Shown in pieces: positions 25,469 through 38,600 of a stretch of DNA of 64,000 bases. The stretch's first letter is position 1. Each line of letters starts with the position of its first letter. The position numbers and the translations under genes were made by a program. Source of the DNA: Phoebastria nigripes (taxonomy: Eukaryota > Chordata > Aves > Procellariiformes > Diomedeidae); the NCBI GenBank assembly GCA_035582835.1, contig JAYKAV010002977.1, positions 1,995,935 to 2,059,934 of the forward strand. The letters are read 5' to 3'. Below the pieces are notes generated by a model. It had not been told where the DNA came from, searched no databases, and saw nothing but the letters and a program-made list of their open reading frames with translations.

Positions 25469-26521
25469 ATCATAGAATCATAGAATCATTAAGGTTGGAA
25501 AAGACCTCTAAGATCATCGAGTCCAACCGTCAACCCAACACTACCATGCCCACTAAACCATGTCCCTAAGCACCTCATCTACATGTCTTTTAAATACTTC
25601 CAGGGNNNNNNNNNNNNNNNNNNNNNNNNNNNNNNNNNNNNNNNNNNNNNNNNNNNNNNNNNNNNNNNNNNNNNNNNNNNNNNNNNNNNNNNNNNNNNNN
25701 NNNNNNNNNNNNNNNNNNNNNNNNNNNNNNNNNNNNNNNNNNNNNNNNNNNNNNNNNNNNNNNNNNNNNNNNNNNNNNNNNNNNNNNNNNNNNNNNNNNN
25801 NNNNNNNNNNNNNNNNNNNNNNNNNNNNNNNNNNNNNNNNNNNNNNNNNNNNNNNNNNNNNNNNNNNNNNNNNNNNNNNNNNNNNNNNNNNNNNNNNNNN
25901 NNNNNNNNNNNNNNNNNNNNNNNNNNNNNNNNNNNNNNNNNNNNNNNNNNNNNNNNNNNNNNNNNNNNNNNNNNNNNNNNNNNNNNNNNNNNNNNNNNNN
26001 NNNNNNNNNNNNNNNNNNNNNNNNNNNNNNNNNNNNNNNNNNNNNNNNNNNNNNNNNNNNNNNNNNNNNNNNNNNNNNNNNNNNNNNNNNNNNNNNNNNN
26101 NNNNNNNNNNNNNNNNNNNNNNNNNNNNNNNNNNNNNNNNNNNNNNNNNNNNNNNNNNNNNNNNNNNNNNNNNNNNNNNNNNNNNNNNNNNNNNNNNNNN
26201 NNNNNNNNNNNNNNNNNNNNNNNNNNNNNNNNNNNNNNNNNNNNNNNNNNNNNNNNNNNNNNNNNNNNNNNNNNNNNNNNNNNNNNNNNNNNNNNNNNNN
26301 NNNNNNNNNNNNNNNNNNNNNNNNNNNNNNNNNNNNNNNNNNNNNNNNNNNNNNNNNNNNNNNNNNNNNNNNNNNNNNNNNNNNNNNNNNNNNNNNNNNN
26401 NNNNNNNNNNNNNNNNNNNGCCCCAAAACTGAGCCCTGGGGGATACCACTTGTGACCGGCCGCCAACTGGATTTAACTCTAGTTCACCACAACTCTCTAG
26501 GCTCGGCCGTCCAGCCAGTTA
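25469..26521 (-). mobile_element. CR1 LINE copy, 5'-truncated, minus strand, interrupted by gap
   Basis: The left end on the plus strand is the reverse complement of the CR1 3' tail: two 'catagaat' octamer units, then 'ttggaaaagacctctaagat', the 3' UTR block and the end of ORF2 (reads [14 protein letters not shown] on the minus strand). The right end, 26420-26521, matches the plus-strand CR1 copy over 'gttaaatccagttggcggcc' and 'tatcccccagggctcagttt'. Homology stops at about 26521, so this copy begins within the reverse-transcriptase domain. The readable part has two in-frame TAG stops just before the frameshift site, so it is a dead copy. CR1 is a non-LTR retrotransposon of sauropsids; 5' truncation is usual. 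Confidence 0.93.
25606..26419. other. Assembly gap of 814 Ns inside CR1
   Basis: An uninterrupted N run. Its left edge corresponds to base 44764 and its right edge to base 43950 of the plus-strand CR1 copy, which are separated there by 813 bases. The missing sequence is therefore almost certainly the middle of this CR1 (reverse-transcriptase active-site region and thumb/C-terminal part). Open frames predicted through the Ns have no meaning. Confidence 0.97.
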
Positions 26522-28597
26522 ATCATGTGACACGCATGAGAAGATTAAGTGAAACAATTTGCAAATGAATATTTTGTAATTTATTAAGCCAGGAATTGTG
26601 CACATTCTGCACACTTTTCTGAGTCACTATTAAGCATCTTAGTATGTTGCTGCGAGGAGTGTAAGAAATGTTCTCATTGCTATGTTTTGGAATATGTTTG
26701 TTTATAAGCACGGTTTCCAAGGCAAAACCCGTGCAGCTTGATGGCAGTCTATACGTCCAACTTACCCAAAGATGGAAGCAGACATACATCTGTTGCTTGC
26801 TCTACCTGAAGAGCAAACAAGGCTACGTAATTCTGGATAATTAGATCTGTGCAAATGCTGCAGCTGATTTTCTATAAAATTCTCTTAGCTTTTTTAGAGA
26901 AGTTGTTTATGTTGTGCAGACACCCCTTTAATTGTGGCAGGGATACTTATGAAAACATTTAACTGAATGTTGAAAAATATATACAGAAATGAATTTTGAA
27001 ATGGAAAATAAAATATGAGCATCCAAGCCTAAAAAATGGGTTGCTAGGGCATTGCAGCACTTCCCATCCTGTTATGATTTACCCCTTCAATATATGTGTT
27101 TGAGGTACAGATAGGGAATGGAAGAATAGAACGTATCATCCTTCCAAGTTCACAAAGGATGTTTTTGGCAGAATGCACTGTGCAAGGAGGTACCTTCACC
27201 TCTGTATTTTCATACCTGTCTGGGAAATTTTTCAGTTACGTGATATGACCTGTATGTCCAGGTTTAACAGCCATGAAGACTTTCAAAGATAAAATGATGC
27301 AGAAGTCTACCCAATAAATTGTTGGCTTAAAATTACTTGCCCAATCACCTTTTTTTTTCTTTTTGTCAAGCTCAGTTAATTCAGTCTTACTGACATATAT
27401 AAGAAGGAGAAATGGTTAGCAAATATTCAGAAATAGATATTTAGAGTCCGGTTTACTGTCCTTCCTGCCAAATTATGGCTGGCTTTTAGAAATAGGGTAA
27501 AATGTCCATAAGTTTGGAAAGCCTGAAATTTATCCCATTGTATAAAGTAGGTAATGAACCGCCTAAGGATTTATTTATACGTACAGCGTGTAATATTTTA
27601 AAGAATGATTAGGAGGCCTGAATCACACTTCAGCAGCCATTTTTTGTGGGGAGTAGTAGAATTTTAATTAGCTTCATATTCATTACTCACCGGATACATG
27701 GTCTCTAATTGCACCTTCAGTGTATTTTGCTGTCACTGGAGCTCACTTTTATTAACTATAATCATTGACGGTTTTATGAAGCCTATCTATGGTATATGAA
27801 TACCACAGTGCAAATGAATCACTCAGCCTTACAAAACTGTCATAAGCATTTGCCAGTAGGTAAGTAGATTTTGTACTTGCACTGGCATGACAATTATGAG
27901 AGGTTGAAGAAAAAAGTGATTTATTTGACCACTAAGGAAAAGCCTGGTAATTGAATAAGTAAATTTTGCAAGCTTAAAGTAATTTACTTATTTTTTTAAA
28001 GAAAAATTTGTTTAGAAAACCTGTTGTGCAAATTTCTTTTTTTTAAAAAGAATCCCTTTTCTATTTTTTGATCATTAACAATACCCTGTTTGATCAGCAT
28101 AGAATAAAAATGCCCGTGACAATTGTGCTTCTCTGTCCATGCAGTTACACAGAAACTGTACATGCAAAAGTAAAATACATAATTTTATTTATGTTTTTTA
28201 TTAAAATCTTACATGAAAGTGTTCATTACCCCTGTTTTCAGAGTATGAACTTCAGCAGCAGCATTGAAGCCCACAGACTTCTAATCACTTTGGGGTGCAA
28301 ATTCACCGCCATGAGAATTGATCCCTGCTACTGATGGGTTTCTGTTTCTGCTTCATCTGTAAGTTTCTGTGTGACCTTCTCTTCCCCTGTACTCTTACCT
28401 TCTCTGTTTGGATTGTAAACTGAAAATCATAAAGTCATATAATTGAAATTACTCACTTTTGCTGCATCCTGAGAGCAGAAGCAGGGTTTTTTACACGTGA
28501 TTCTGAGAAGTTTGGGGTTGTATCTGGGCAAAAGTCAGAGCAGACCCCACCTGGGTGGGTGCATCTCACTGGCGAGCTGCAAACTCTCCCATCTCTG

Positions 28598-28764
28598 AGA
28601 GTGGGAATATTTCATCCATAGAGAGATACCTTGTTATTGAGGCACCTCTGAATGCACTGTAGGGTTGTTGAGGTATTAGATGTGGCAGATGAAACAAATG
28701 TCTTTCTCTGGTTTGCATAAATTTGTCCGTTAACATAACAGTGTGTCAATAAGAACAGTAAATA
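28598..28764 (+). repeat. Dispersed 167-bp repeat, copy B
   Basis: Partner of 21284-21450, 7,314 bp further on, same length and orientation, with 14 substitutions and no indels. The left edge begins at 'agagtgggaatatttca' and the right edge ends at 'aagaacagtaaata', as in copy A. See copy A for the family discussion. Confidence 0.8.
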
Positions 28765-31754
28765 AAATTACCCATGACAAACAGCAGTATCGCACCCACA
28801 GAGTTCTATTCAAGTGTCTGTTCTTCATAAACTTTTTTCATCTTTTAATAATGTAGATAGTTCATACACAAACATAAAATGATAAGTGAAAAATGAGTTA
28901 TCTGGGGACTATGCTGGAAGTGCTGACCTTGCCTTTATTCAGTCAAATTCCCAATAATAAGGATGTAAGATTTGCCTAGAGCAGGCCTGAACTGGGATTA
29001 ACGATGGCAGCTGTCAGTGATTTTTGACTGCAAAGTAATGTCACTAGATGCTTCTGTCATACAGAAATGATAATAAGGAAGTAATTAGTGTTTGCACTAT
29101 TAATCTTATTGGGGCAGGAATTCTTTCAGAGATCATGATTTTTCTTTAATTTCTCGGTTGACCATTAAAGAATTGTGAACTGGTACTGTATGTTGTTCTC
29201 CCACTCAGAAAATGTCAATCAAATAGAAGGATTAAAATAAGTAAGTTCTGCTTATATGCCTACAAAAGAGAGAAGCAGATGGAAGAGTGATTTGGTCTGA
29301 AATTTTCCCTCTGCTGGTATGCCACCTGCAAAAATGACGAAGAAAGTAATATCAGACAACAAGCTGTTCTCCAGTGCTTCTAACCAAGTTGCATTGAAAT
29401 CAGTAAAAATATTTCCAAAGGGAATTGGTTTGGATCTGAAATTACTAAATTAAGTTTCAGGAGTTTGTCATAAATGCACACCTGATTAAGAAAAGTGTGT
29501 GACTGTTTTACTGTTGGCCAAAAACTCCTTCAGGTTTTTAAAACTTTGTTGACCATCAGTTGACAATGGCATTTAGATGAAATGATANGAATGAAGAAGT
29601 GGTTGCAATTTTGAAATATATTCAGGCAAATTTTAGTTTAAACCCAAATCTGTCTCTGTATGCTGAGGTCACATCCCAGAAGACATTACTCTACCACAAT
29701 GCCAAAGGGCCTTCACTTTGGCATTAACCCACCAATGAGAATGGAGAATCCATCCGTTTTCTCCTCTTTGATTTCTCCTGGAAGACCCTGTCATTATCTT
29801 TTCTCTTTTAGCATTGCCGTATTAGAAACCTATCCCTGTTGAAATTAGTGGCACAACTGCCAATGAGCAAGGTTGGGATGGTGCAAGGATGTGAGGACAT
29901 TTGAATGACAATGTTACTATGATGGGATCGCAAATGTTACTAATAGTGTTAGGTAGACCCAGATTTGGATGCTACCACCAGGGCTTCCATTTGCTCAGGA
30001 TTGCTTTGCTGATCACTGTTGTTCTCACCTCTCTGTTAATGTGGCTGCTGATTTTTTGCATAAATGCACCATCAAGATACATTTCTGGAAAAAATATACC
30101 CCATCTCATAGTAAGTAAATGACAGTCAATCATCCTTGCAACGTTCCCAGATAATTAGCCACTGGGCCTGTCTAATTACTTCCATGAAACATGAGTTGTC
30201 TTTCTTAAATTTCTGAAATATGGTCTGGGAAGTCTCAAGTAACNCAGTGGTTAGCCACTGTCTGGTCAACAGTGATGATTAATAAAGTTTATTAGTTGTA
30301 GTTGAATGAGGGATGGTAAAATATGGATATGCTCCTTACTTTCAAATTATTTATTAATTATTTTATATTACTTCTTTCCACAGTAGTGATTAGCTTGTTT
30401 TAATAATATATCAATGTGATCATGTATACATGAAAAAAATATACTGGTTCACTTTGCATGGGAGTAGGAGTTCAAAACAGACAAGTCTGTAGCAAAAGAC
30501 ACTAAATAGGGCTCAGAGAATTTTACAACCGCACGTTCTTTAAAGTTTGTATTTCATGACTGAAGCAACTTTTCTTGGTACAATGAGCTTTCCTTTAAGA
30601 AAAGGGTCTAAGGCATGCATTTTGGTGAGTTTTCTCAATTTATATTATCCAATCCTCAGCTGTGCCTGCTTTCTCTTGCTTTTTACACATCTGCTTTTTG
30701 CCAGTGTCCTATAGAACCTAAAGAAATTCAGAATTTCCATTCTCTAGGAAATTTCAAATTGTATCAAAAAGTTCACATTTCAAAACAATTAATTTCTGTT
30801 CTAATCTGAGGAGACTGTGTTGGGATGATAATCTTTACAAAAGTTGCAAAGGTAGAAAAAAGTCTGCTTACGAGGTCTGTGGAAGAGGAACAGCCTATGC
30901 AGCCTATCCCTGGACATCTGTTTGTGCCATCGCCTTTGTGTGTAAGACCCAGCCGGGATTGTCAGGACCTAATGGCAGGGTGCTCTGTAGTGCCATGCTG
31001 GCTCAGTTGGTTGTCTTCAGCTCCCAAGGTGTGGCACAGCTAATCCTCTTTGCATTTTAATGAAATCATTCTTCTGATTCCTTTGTTGAGGAAATAATTC
31101 CCTTGTGCTTGNATCTGGGACCTTAGAGTAGAAGGTGCCTTCTTTCCTTGACTTTTGCTCTACCATATCAGCTGTAGAGTCAGTCTGCTCTGAGTCTGGG
31201 CTGTGTTTTCCCTCTGCAGATTTCCATGTCTGAACACGGCCTTACGGTTCTGTGCTCTACAGAAGCCTGCTCCACCTTTGAAACCTTCTACGGAGGTATA
31301 GATCAATGATCATTTTGCTGAAATTATTACATATGGCCAGTTTTGTCATGTTCTTCTGTTGGCTGTTACATTTAGGTGCTGATCTGGAATGTTAAATGTT
31401 TTGGCCACAAGTATGGCTGCAGGGCCAGCAGTGGTATCACAAAGAGAAATGCAGAGAAAAAGAGACTCTGTCATCAGCAGATAGAGAGCTTGCAAAAGGC
31501 TGTGTCCCTTCATGACCTCTCAGTAAACAGCTTTTGAATGCACAGCTCTATGGAAAATTATGGAAAATCAGTGGAAAATTACAAACAGTTATCCATTGCT
31601 CTACAAATANGGTTTACATACTTGAACTGCATTAAATGTCTGGTTCCAAGACACCATTCTCNTGCTGTTGCTTAAAGTAATTCTGGTAATTCATTGTCAG
31701 CCTCTACTGCAGGATAAATCTTTGCTTGAGGACATTCTCAATTTTTCTTGGAAA

Positions 31755-31820
31755 TCAGGGAGGAATCCTGGCATCAGTGGGATTTTGCAACTTATTTCAG
31801 TGGAACAAACATTTTGGCCC
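31755..31820 (+). repeat. Possible degraded old sauropsid repeat
   Basis: Contains 'aatcctggcatcagtgggat', 'tttgcaacttatttcagtgg' and 'aacattttggccc', similar in order to the old repeat type at 1610-1680 ('tcagtgggattttgcc', 'cagtgg', 'ggccc'). It lies within small frames open on both strands, supporting the view that those frames are not genes. Confidence 0.35.
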
Positions 31821-32734
31821 ATGTTTTTCCTTGCTCTATTATAGCTGAAGAGGTTTGCATGAAAAGAACAAAGAGCCCTAGAAGAAACGGCAGATCTCCG
31901 TGGATGCTCTGCAACTTTTATTCTCTCGTGCCCCTGGGGAATCACTCTCTGTGGGTGAAGGCAGACCCTTGCAACAATTACTCTTTTTTTGTGAACAAAC
32001 TGGCTGACCATCCCTGAAATCAAGGAAATGGGTTAGTCAAAAGGATTCATGTTTGTATGCAATGAATATGTTTAAATCCACTATGGCATTCAGCTCCAAC
32101 TGTGTATTGAGATCAGGCCAAAAATACACCTTTACCATGGCGGCTCCAGGAAACAAAGAATGAGTCAGGGCTGGATTTCTGCACAGGTAAAGTAGGTCAC
32201 TGGCTATGTTAGAGGGAAATTGAAGACAACAAATAACATATTTCATGTGAAGTAATTGTTATTCACAGACAATAATTACTTTCTATTAAAGTTGGTAAGA
32301 GTTACAAGTCAGATTTTCTTGGTATCCCATGGAGTTGAGAGGTTCACAGGGAAATGCATTATTCTGGGTTTTTTAAGAAAATAAGACAGCATTTTGCACT
32401 TTGGTACAATGCCAAGTTGTTAGGCTTTAGTATGGACCTGTTCTTTCCAAATCTAGGAGGTTTGAACCTATAGACCTGGTCAGTCCCTGTTTTTAATCTG
32501 TTACAGTCTTGTAAGATAAACTCTCCAATATAAAATGCTATTTGTATGTGCCATTTGTGTCTATGTATGCCCAAGGTGGTTTGGCTCTGACATTAAACTG
32601 ACATTGTTTAGTTTGAGCTTTGAATGCAATGATGTGGTAATGAAATCCAAAAGGACAACCTGTACTGATCTTTGGAGTGGAAGCATCACCATCTCAGCCA
32701 TGCAGTTCTGTTTAACCATATATTAATTTCTGAT

Positions 32735-32780
32735 ATACTGGAAGGGACTGGCAAGCCCCTCCAGCTGTCTNTTCAACCCA
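32735..32780 (-). mobile_element. Possible decayed CR1 3'-end remnant, antisense
   Basis: The plus strand reads 'actggaagggactggcaagc', then 'ccctccagctgtct', an N, and 'ttcaaccc'. This resembles the antisense CR1 3' end 'ttggaagggacctctggagg', 'tcatctagtccaaccc'. The tail octamers are not visible, so this is tentative. Confidence 0.35.
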
Positions 32781-33750
32781 TCACCCCTCACATCCTAGCT
32801 CAGAGCCGTACGTAAGCAGAAATGTGGCATTTGGTTTAATCCCTTGGCACAGGCAGGTCGGGCACTCCCACTGTGTTAAGTACTAATGCACTTAGCGTTG
32901 TGCTTAGTGTCAGGAAATCCCCTGATTCCCGGAGCCATAGATAGCATGTTTAGATGTGCGAATATATTTATACTTTACTGGAAAATAGGCATTTTTAAAG
33001 GAAGCATTTCAAATTGTACTTCACATACTTTTTATTCATTTTTAGAATGATAAACACAGAAGAATAGCTCTTTGATTTTGCAGTGTAATGGCTCTGTGGG
33101 GCTAGGTAACCCTGGGATGAAAGAAGGCAAAATCATCTGTCATTGGGGAAAGCATAAGAGAAAGCCTCATAAATAAAACAGAATAACTGTGGTGCTCATC
33201 TGATAAAACTGACAGTGTGGACTGGTATTTTTAGCTAAGAAATTCAAATACTAGTTATTTTATGGTGTGAAATCCCTTTGTGTAAACTGTGTAGCATTCA
33301 TGCAGGGTACAGACTGGAGAAAACACTGTTTGGACTTGAAAGGTGAGAAGACCTCTGGATGCNCAGGTGATAGCTGACTCAGGAGCAAGTGGGAAAGTGC
33401 TAGACAGGTTACTATCGCTACCACTTCTGGTCTTCGAACTACTGTGTTTCAACATTTCTGCTTCTGCAATAGCTGTGCTGCTACCTCACAACCAGCCAAC
33501 CTCTACCTTGGGAGGTTCAGGCTTTCCCAACCCTCTGGGCAAGCAAACTGCTCTTTATTCTCTCTTCTTCTGCATTCGTGCTCCTGCAGTCAGCTGACCT
33601 GGCCATTCCTGCCTCTCCTAGTTCAGGAGTCAGAGGTCTTTATAAGCTCATTTCTCTGATTTAGATATTTGAAGAAGGAACCACAAACTTAAGATTATCC
33701 CGAGCATTTTGGAAGGTAAAAATGATAGTGCTTCTTATGGACTGTTATCA

Positions 33751-33870
33751 GTGTGGTTTGGTGGCAAGGATAACAGTCTAGGAGTCAGGACTGGTAATGA
33801 TCTCATCTCTGCTACTGCCTTTTGCATTACTTAGGTCAATTCACTTCATTTCTCCATTGTTTTCAGTTGC
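33751..33870 (+). repeat. MIR-like SINE remnant
   Basis: Blocks in the order expected for MIR: 'gtgtggtttggtggcaagga', 'taacagtctaggagtcagga', 'ctcatctctgctactgcctt', 'cttaggtcaattcacttcat' and 'ttctccattgttttcag'. They parallel the MIR start, the B-box-like block, 'ggctctgccactgac', 'gggcaagtcacttaacctct' and 'cctcagtttcc'. One of the better matches in the window. Confidence 0.6.
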
Positions 33871-36800
33871 CAACAGAGGTGATTCTAGAGACCTGCTTTT
33901 GTATTAAAAGCTCTGATACATATTGATGCAAATTATGAAACAAACAGTGCTATTTTGTCAATGCAGTCAATGCTTTACACTTCTGAAGCACCTCATATCC
34001 AGAGAGCCAGTGCTGAAAAAGGAAATTAAGAATGTTTTTATCTATTACTGAAATAGCACAAATATTACTACCATCCTCAAAATTATAAAGAATAATTGGA
34101 AATTCTTCCTAGCACTGGGCAGGAATTGGGCAAATGCACAGATGCCTTTGGAAATCAAATCCAGGCAGAAAGGAAAATACTCCCTTGTTGTGCAGAAAGG
34201 AACTGATGTTCATATGTTTGGGAATTTACACAGATCCTCATTCAGTAAGGCACAGCGGCAGTAGCCACCTGCGGATACGGCTGGGGACACACAAGAGAAC
34301 GGGTATATCCTCTACATACCAGCTGTCCCTTGCAAGAACCAGTCTCCTCTTCACCCTCCTCTGAATGCCACAAGCTAGCTTTTTAGTTTAATGATCTTAA
34401 AAAAAAATGGTTTATTTAAAAGAGAAAAACTTCCTGCAAATAATTAACTGCCAAAAATGACCACTTGGGAGTTTTATATTGATTTATTCCTCTCTCCACC
34501 AAACGCTTCTGTTCTGTATCTTCCACTTACTACATTATCACTTGTCTATTTTGCATATTGGGGTTATGAATTTGCCTTTTCAGCTGTCTTGGGCTATTTG
34601 CATATCTCGATTGTTGATAAAAATATGACAAATTGTTCTTGGCAAGGGAGGGGAAGAGTTTTAATGATAAATGGGCTTTGCACTGCAAGCGTATATTCCA
34701 CTCTTCCTATGAATGCCATCTCCTGAAAAGCTCATTGCAGTCTGACAAAACATTTTTCTGGATTTAGCCTTAAATAAAAATTTACTAGCCAAATTAAATA
34801 GCAGAGGTTCTTTTCCTTTTTCCTTTTTTTTTTTGTTTTTTTGGCAGTTTTCCTCACCACTTTTCTTTCTTTAAGAGCTTGCTTTGACAACAGGACAGTG
34901 CCCCAGATTTGGGAAATCTTAGAAAGCCTGGAAAAGGTTAATTGGAAAAGTCAGGGTTGCAGTTGGATAGTTAGTGCAGCTGTATTCTCTCTGCCGCTTG
35001 TTAACATTTTCTCAGTGCCTCAAGGCCCCACAACTCAGTGTCACTGCTGTCGCCAGCGCCCTGGCTGTGAGTCCACTCCCCAGCCTCGCTGGCTCCTCAT
35101 TTCTATACGCTTCACTTTGCTGAGCCACTCCGAGCTGGCGTCATCCATCTAGTCACAGCTCTCTAAGTTTGCCATGTGCACTGACCCCGTGCTGACCCTG
35201 AACCATGATACAAACTATGGGATTGTAATTAATCTCTAATTACCCACAATACCTCGCTGGGTATTCAGCCTGCTGTTCAGTTGTATTCCTAACCAATTCA
35301 GTCATCAGTGGAGCATTCAAATTCGGTGCAGCTCAGTGTTTAGAAACCAAGGGCTTCACTAATGTTGAGTGGCTGGGCTACTTAGAGGGCTGCATCCACC
35401 TTGCTTTGCTCAGGCAGAGCTCTCCATTCAGGCAGGGCAGAGTCAGGCTCCAGCTCTAGCTCAACCAATTGACGGTGCAATGTTTGTGTTCATGTTTCAC
35501 CATTCAAAAGACAACTGAGCAGGCTGCGTGTGACACCAGTCGTTTATCTCTATTAGTTCTTTCTTTCACAGCTAGCGTATTTCTCCTACCACGGGACAGG
35601 AGGAGACTGTCATTGAGTCTTAGCAGATCTTGCTAGAACGCATCACTCCTCTTTTAATTTGAGTCGTATTCCTGCTTCTGTCCAAGTGATGGGATCTAGG
35701 AANGGCAATTCCCTGGAAAGATGCCCTGAGGATGCTGAGCTGAGATAGGGAACTAGTGCTGGGATTGTGAAGTGGTTCTGCTCTTGAGCTCCCAGTTAAA
35801 TCCAACCCTTAAGAGGAGAGATTTCTTTTGGGCATGACTATAGGGGCTGCTATGGACTGTAAGTTCAGTTTCACTCTGGTTATCCCACTGGGACAGGATC
35901 TTCCACTCCTTTTGTGTACAGCAAATGCAAAGCCATCATACTACAGTCCTCGAATGCTAGACGGAGCACGCAAGAATCAAAGCACCATGTAAGAAAAGAG
36001 AAAAAACCTTCCCTCCCTGATTTCCATTACCTCAGCTGCCAAACTCTTTCCCCAAGTGTAGCTCTCCTACTATCTTCTCATGTCTCAACTGGTTTTCCTT
36101 TCTCTCCCTTTCCATACTTGCACTTTTCCAGCTTTCCCCTGTCCTGAAGTGCCTCAATGGCCAGCCCCTCACATCTTCTCGCCCACCCTCCTATTTTCCC
36201 TCCACCCCAAAATGTCTTCAAAGTTTCAGAGAGCCTTTCTTGGAAACAGGAGGGAATATTTTGATAGGACATGGTTTAACTAGAACACGCATATTTGTCA
36301 AAACATGGAGAAGTCCCAGTTCCAATGACATGCTTGCCAAACCAGANCAAGATCCAGTGCAAACTGGTGTGGCTCCCCATTAGCCAGCCAGCAGTAGGTG
36401 CCAGCTCTGACACCCTGGGGTGGAGCTGGGGCTTTCAGGNCTGCTTTTGCTCCCTCTTGTGCAACTGGTCCCTCTTGGTTTGTGGTCTCCTCACTGGGTG
36501 GCAGACANCTCCCTCAGCTCACAGGGATTTGCTGGGCTTCCCTGGGCACCACCAAAGAGGGCAGCCAGCTGCTGCATTTTGCTGTGAAAATTAGAAAGAA
36601 AAAATTGTCATAGAAAAGAAAAATTCAAATTGCTTTTTAGTGGAAAATTCCTAATTTAAAATGGAAAACTAGTAAATGTGTCTATCTCCATTTTAAGCTA
36701 CTTAGGCTCATTCTTTCCAGTATTTGCACTGGGAAGCTATCTCAAAGTCATACTGCCTTGAGAAGCCTCCTGATTTCCAGTCTAAAGTTATTAATATTTT

Positions 36801-38484
36801 ACCTGCTTTATACTTGATAAATGCAATATATATACATTCCAACACAAAATTTTAAATGTTCACTATGGGAAAACATAGCTGGATTAAAAATCTTGTCATT
36901 TTTATTTATTTATGGCCTGAATCCAGCTCAGCCTGATACCTGACATTGGATCATTAGTAGCTGTGTTTCTCTATGCAACAGCTCTTCCGTGCCCAGTATC
37001 TAGCAGCCGCCTCAACTCTCTGATGTAACAGTTGCTGTGGTGACTGTTTTGCTCTTAAGTTGTCATGACATATGAAATGATCACGTTAAAACCTGCCTAA
37101 CTTGTTTGAATATGATATATGGTAAACCTGTTCTTTACCAGCGGTAACTTGCACTCCTTGCCTTTGCTAGCTCTCACATGGGAGAAATGTGAGTACCAGA
37201 GAAATCCTTGTACCAGACATGCTCCATGTGTGCCACTTGACTTGGTTTTAACTTGGGGGGCTTATTCCTTAAGTGTTTAACAGAGCATTTGTGGGAAGGA
37301 GAAAGGGCTTGTCAGCAATCCCACAAAGCCTTCAGCTTGCTTGTGTGACACATGCTCCCGGGGCGAGATGCTGTCACCCAGTCAATCAGCCATTAGGCAT
37401 GTAATTATGGCAACCAGTCATGAGACAGTTCCTAATTAACACTTATTTTTCCCAGCGGACTAATATTCCCAATGTCTGAAACAAAACGGGTAATTAAGAC
37501 ATTGCCTCCATCTACCTGGTGCATCCATCAGTTGTCTGTTGTCCTACACCCAGCTCTAAGAAATACCGTAGTGTACCTGTCGGCACAGTTTGTCCACATA
37601 CTGTCTCCTCATTTACTTATAGATCTTTGCTTCCCACACCAGGTGCTGGCAGCATTCCCACCTGCAGGACATGGCAAATACTAATGAAAACATCTTGAAA
37701 TTTTTCACTGAGCATCTTTTAGACTTTCTTTCTTTATTTGCAACTCTCTATGAAATCTTAGTATTTTGCTTTAGAGGCTGTTGGTCAGTAAAATTGTTGG
37801 ATTAATGAAAAAAAATTTCTGCTTATGTTTACTTTGGTAATTCAAGAAATGAAATGACTGCACCTGCAGTTGAGATCCAAGGAACAGTCCTGTCCCAACA
37901 ATAATTATTTTTTTTTAAGTGACCTTCAAATACCTTAACATCAGTTTTGGAAAATAAATGAGATTTACCCATGACCAATGTGGATGTATGTTATATGTAA
38001 ACCCTGGCTGTATTTAGGGAACATGTCTCTATTTCCAAGCCAAACCTTGAAAGAATGTGGGTAGCACTATTAAATAATGCACCCGTTTATAACATATAAA
38101 TAAATGTTTCTTTCTTTCGTTATTTAAAATGACAACTGACTCAGTTTATGAAACTGATGTGCTAGAGATTCCAAAAGAAAGAACTAAGAAAAAAAACAAC
38201 ACCCAGTGTTTTTCAGTACCTGGTAATGCAGGCATCTGATAAAAACTCAGGGACCTGTGATTCATATTTGGCCTGCTTTTGACCCCTGAACTTTGTAAAG
38301 TGATGAAATTTGAACAGCAGTATTTGCATATTTAAACAGTTGGTTTTGAAAAGCCACATGAGACACAGTTAGCACTGCCTTTTTTTAAAAATCAGCTTTC
38401 TCTTTTCTATCTCTTGCTCATGCATTTCTTTTTTTGTTTGGGCAGATTTCTATTATCACACATTGAGGGGTTATTGAGCAGCAC

Positions 38485-38600
38485 CGAGAGTCATATTCTG
38501 TTCTTGAATCATTTACCAGATGTATGACCTTGGGCAGTAAGTGAAAAGTTACTTCACCTATGTTAGAAATAGGCATAGAAGTGAGGTAAGTCTCAGCATG
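38485..38600 (+). repeat. MIR-like SINE core remnant
   Basis: Contains 'atttaccagatgtatgacct', 'tgggcagtaagtgaaaagtt' and 'acttcacctatgttagaaat', parallel to the MIR core 'cttactagctgtgtgacctt', 'gggcaagt', 'acttaacctctctg'. The 'tatgaccttgggca' match is strong. Confidence 0.55.

Noticed and set aside
25553..26466. Open frames of nearly 300 codons on both strands
   Set aside because: They consist almost wholly of Ns; only the CR1 ends are real sequence.
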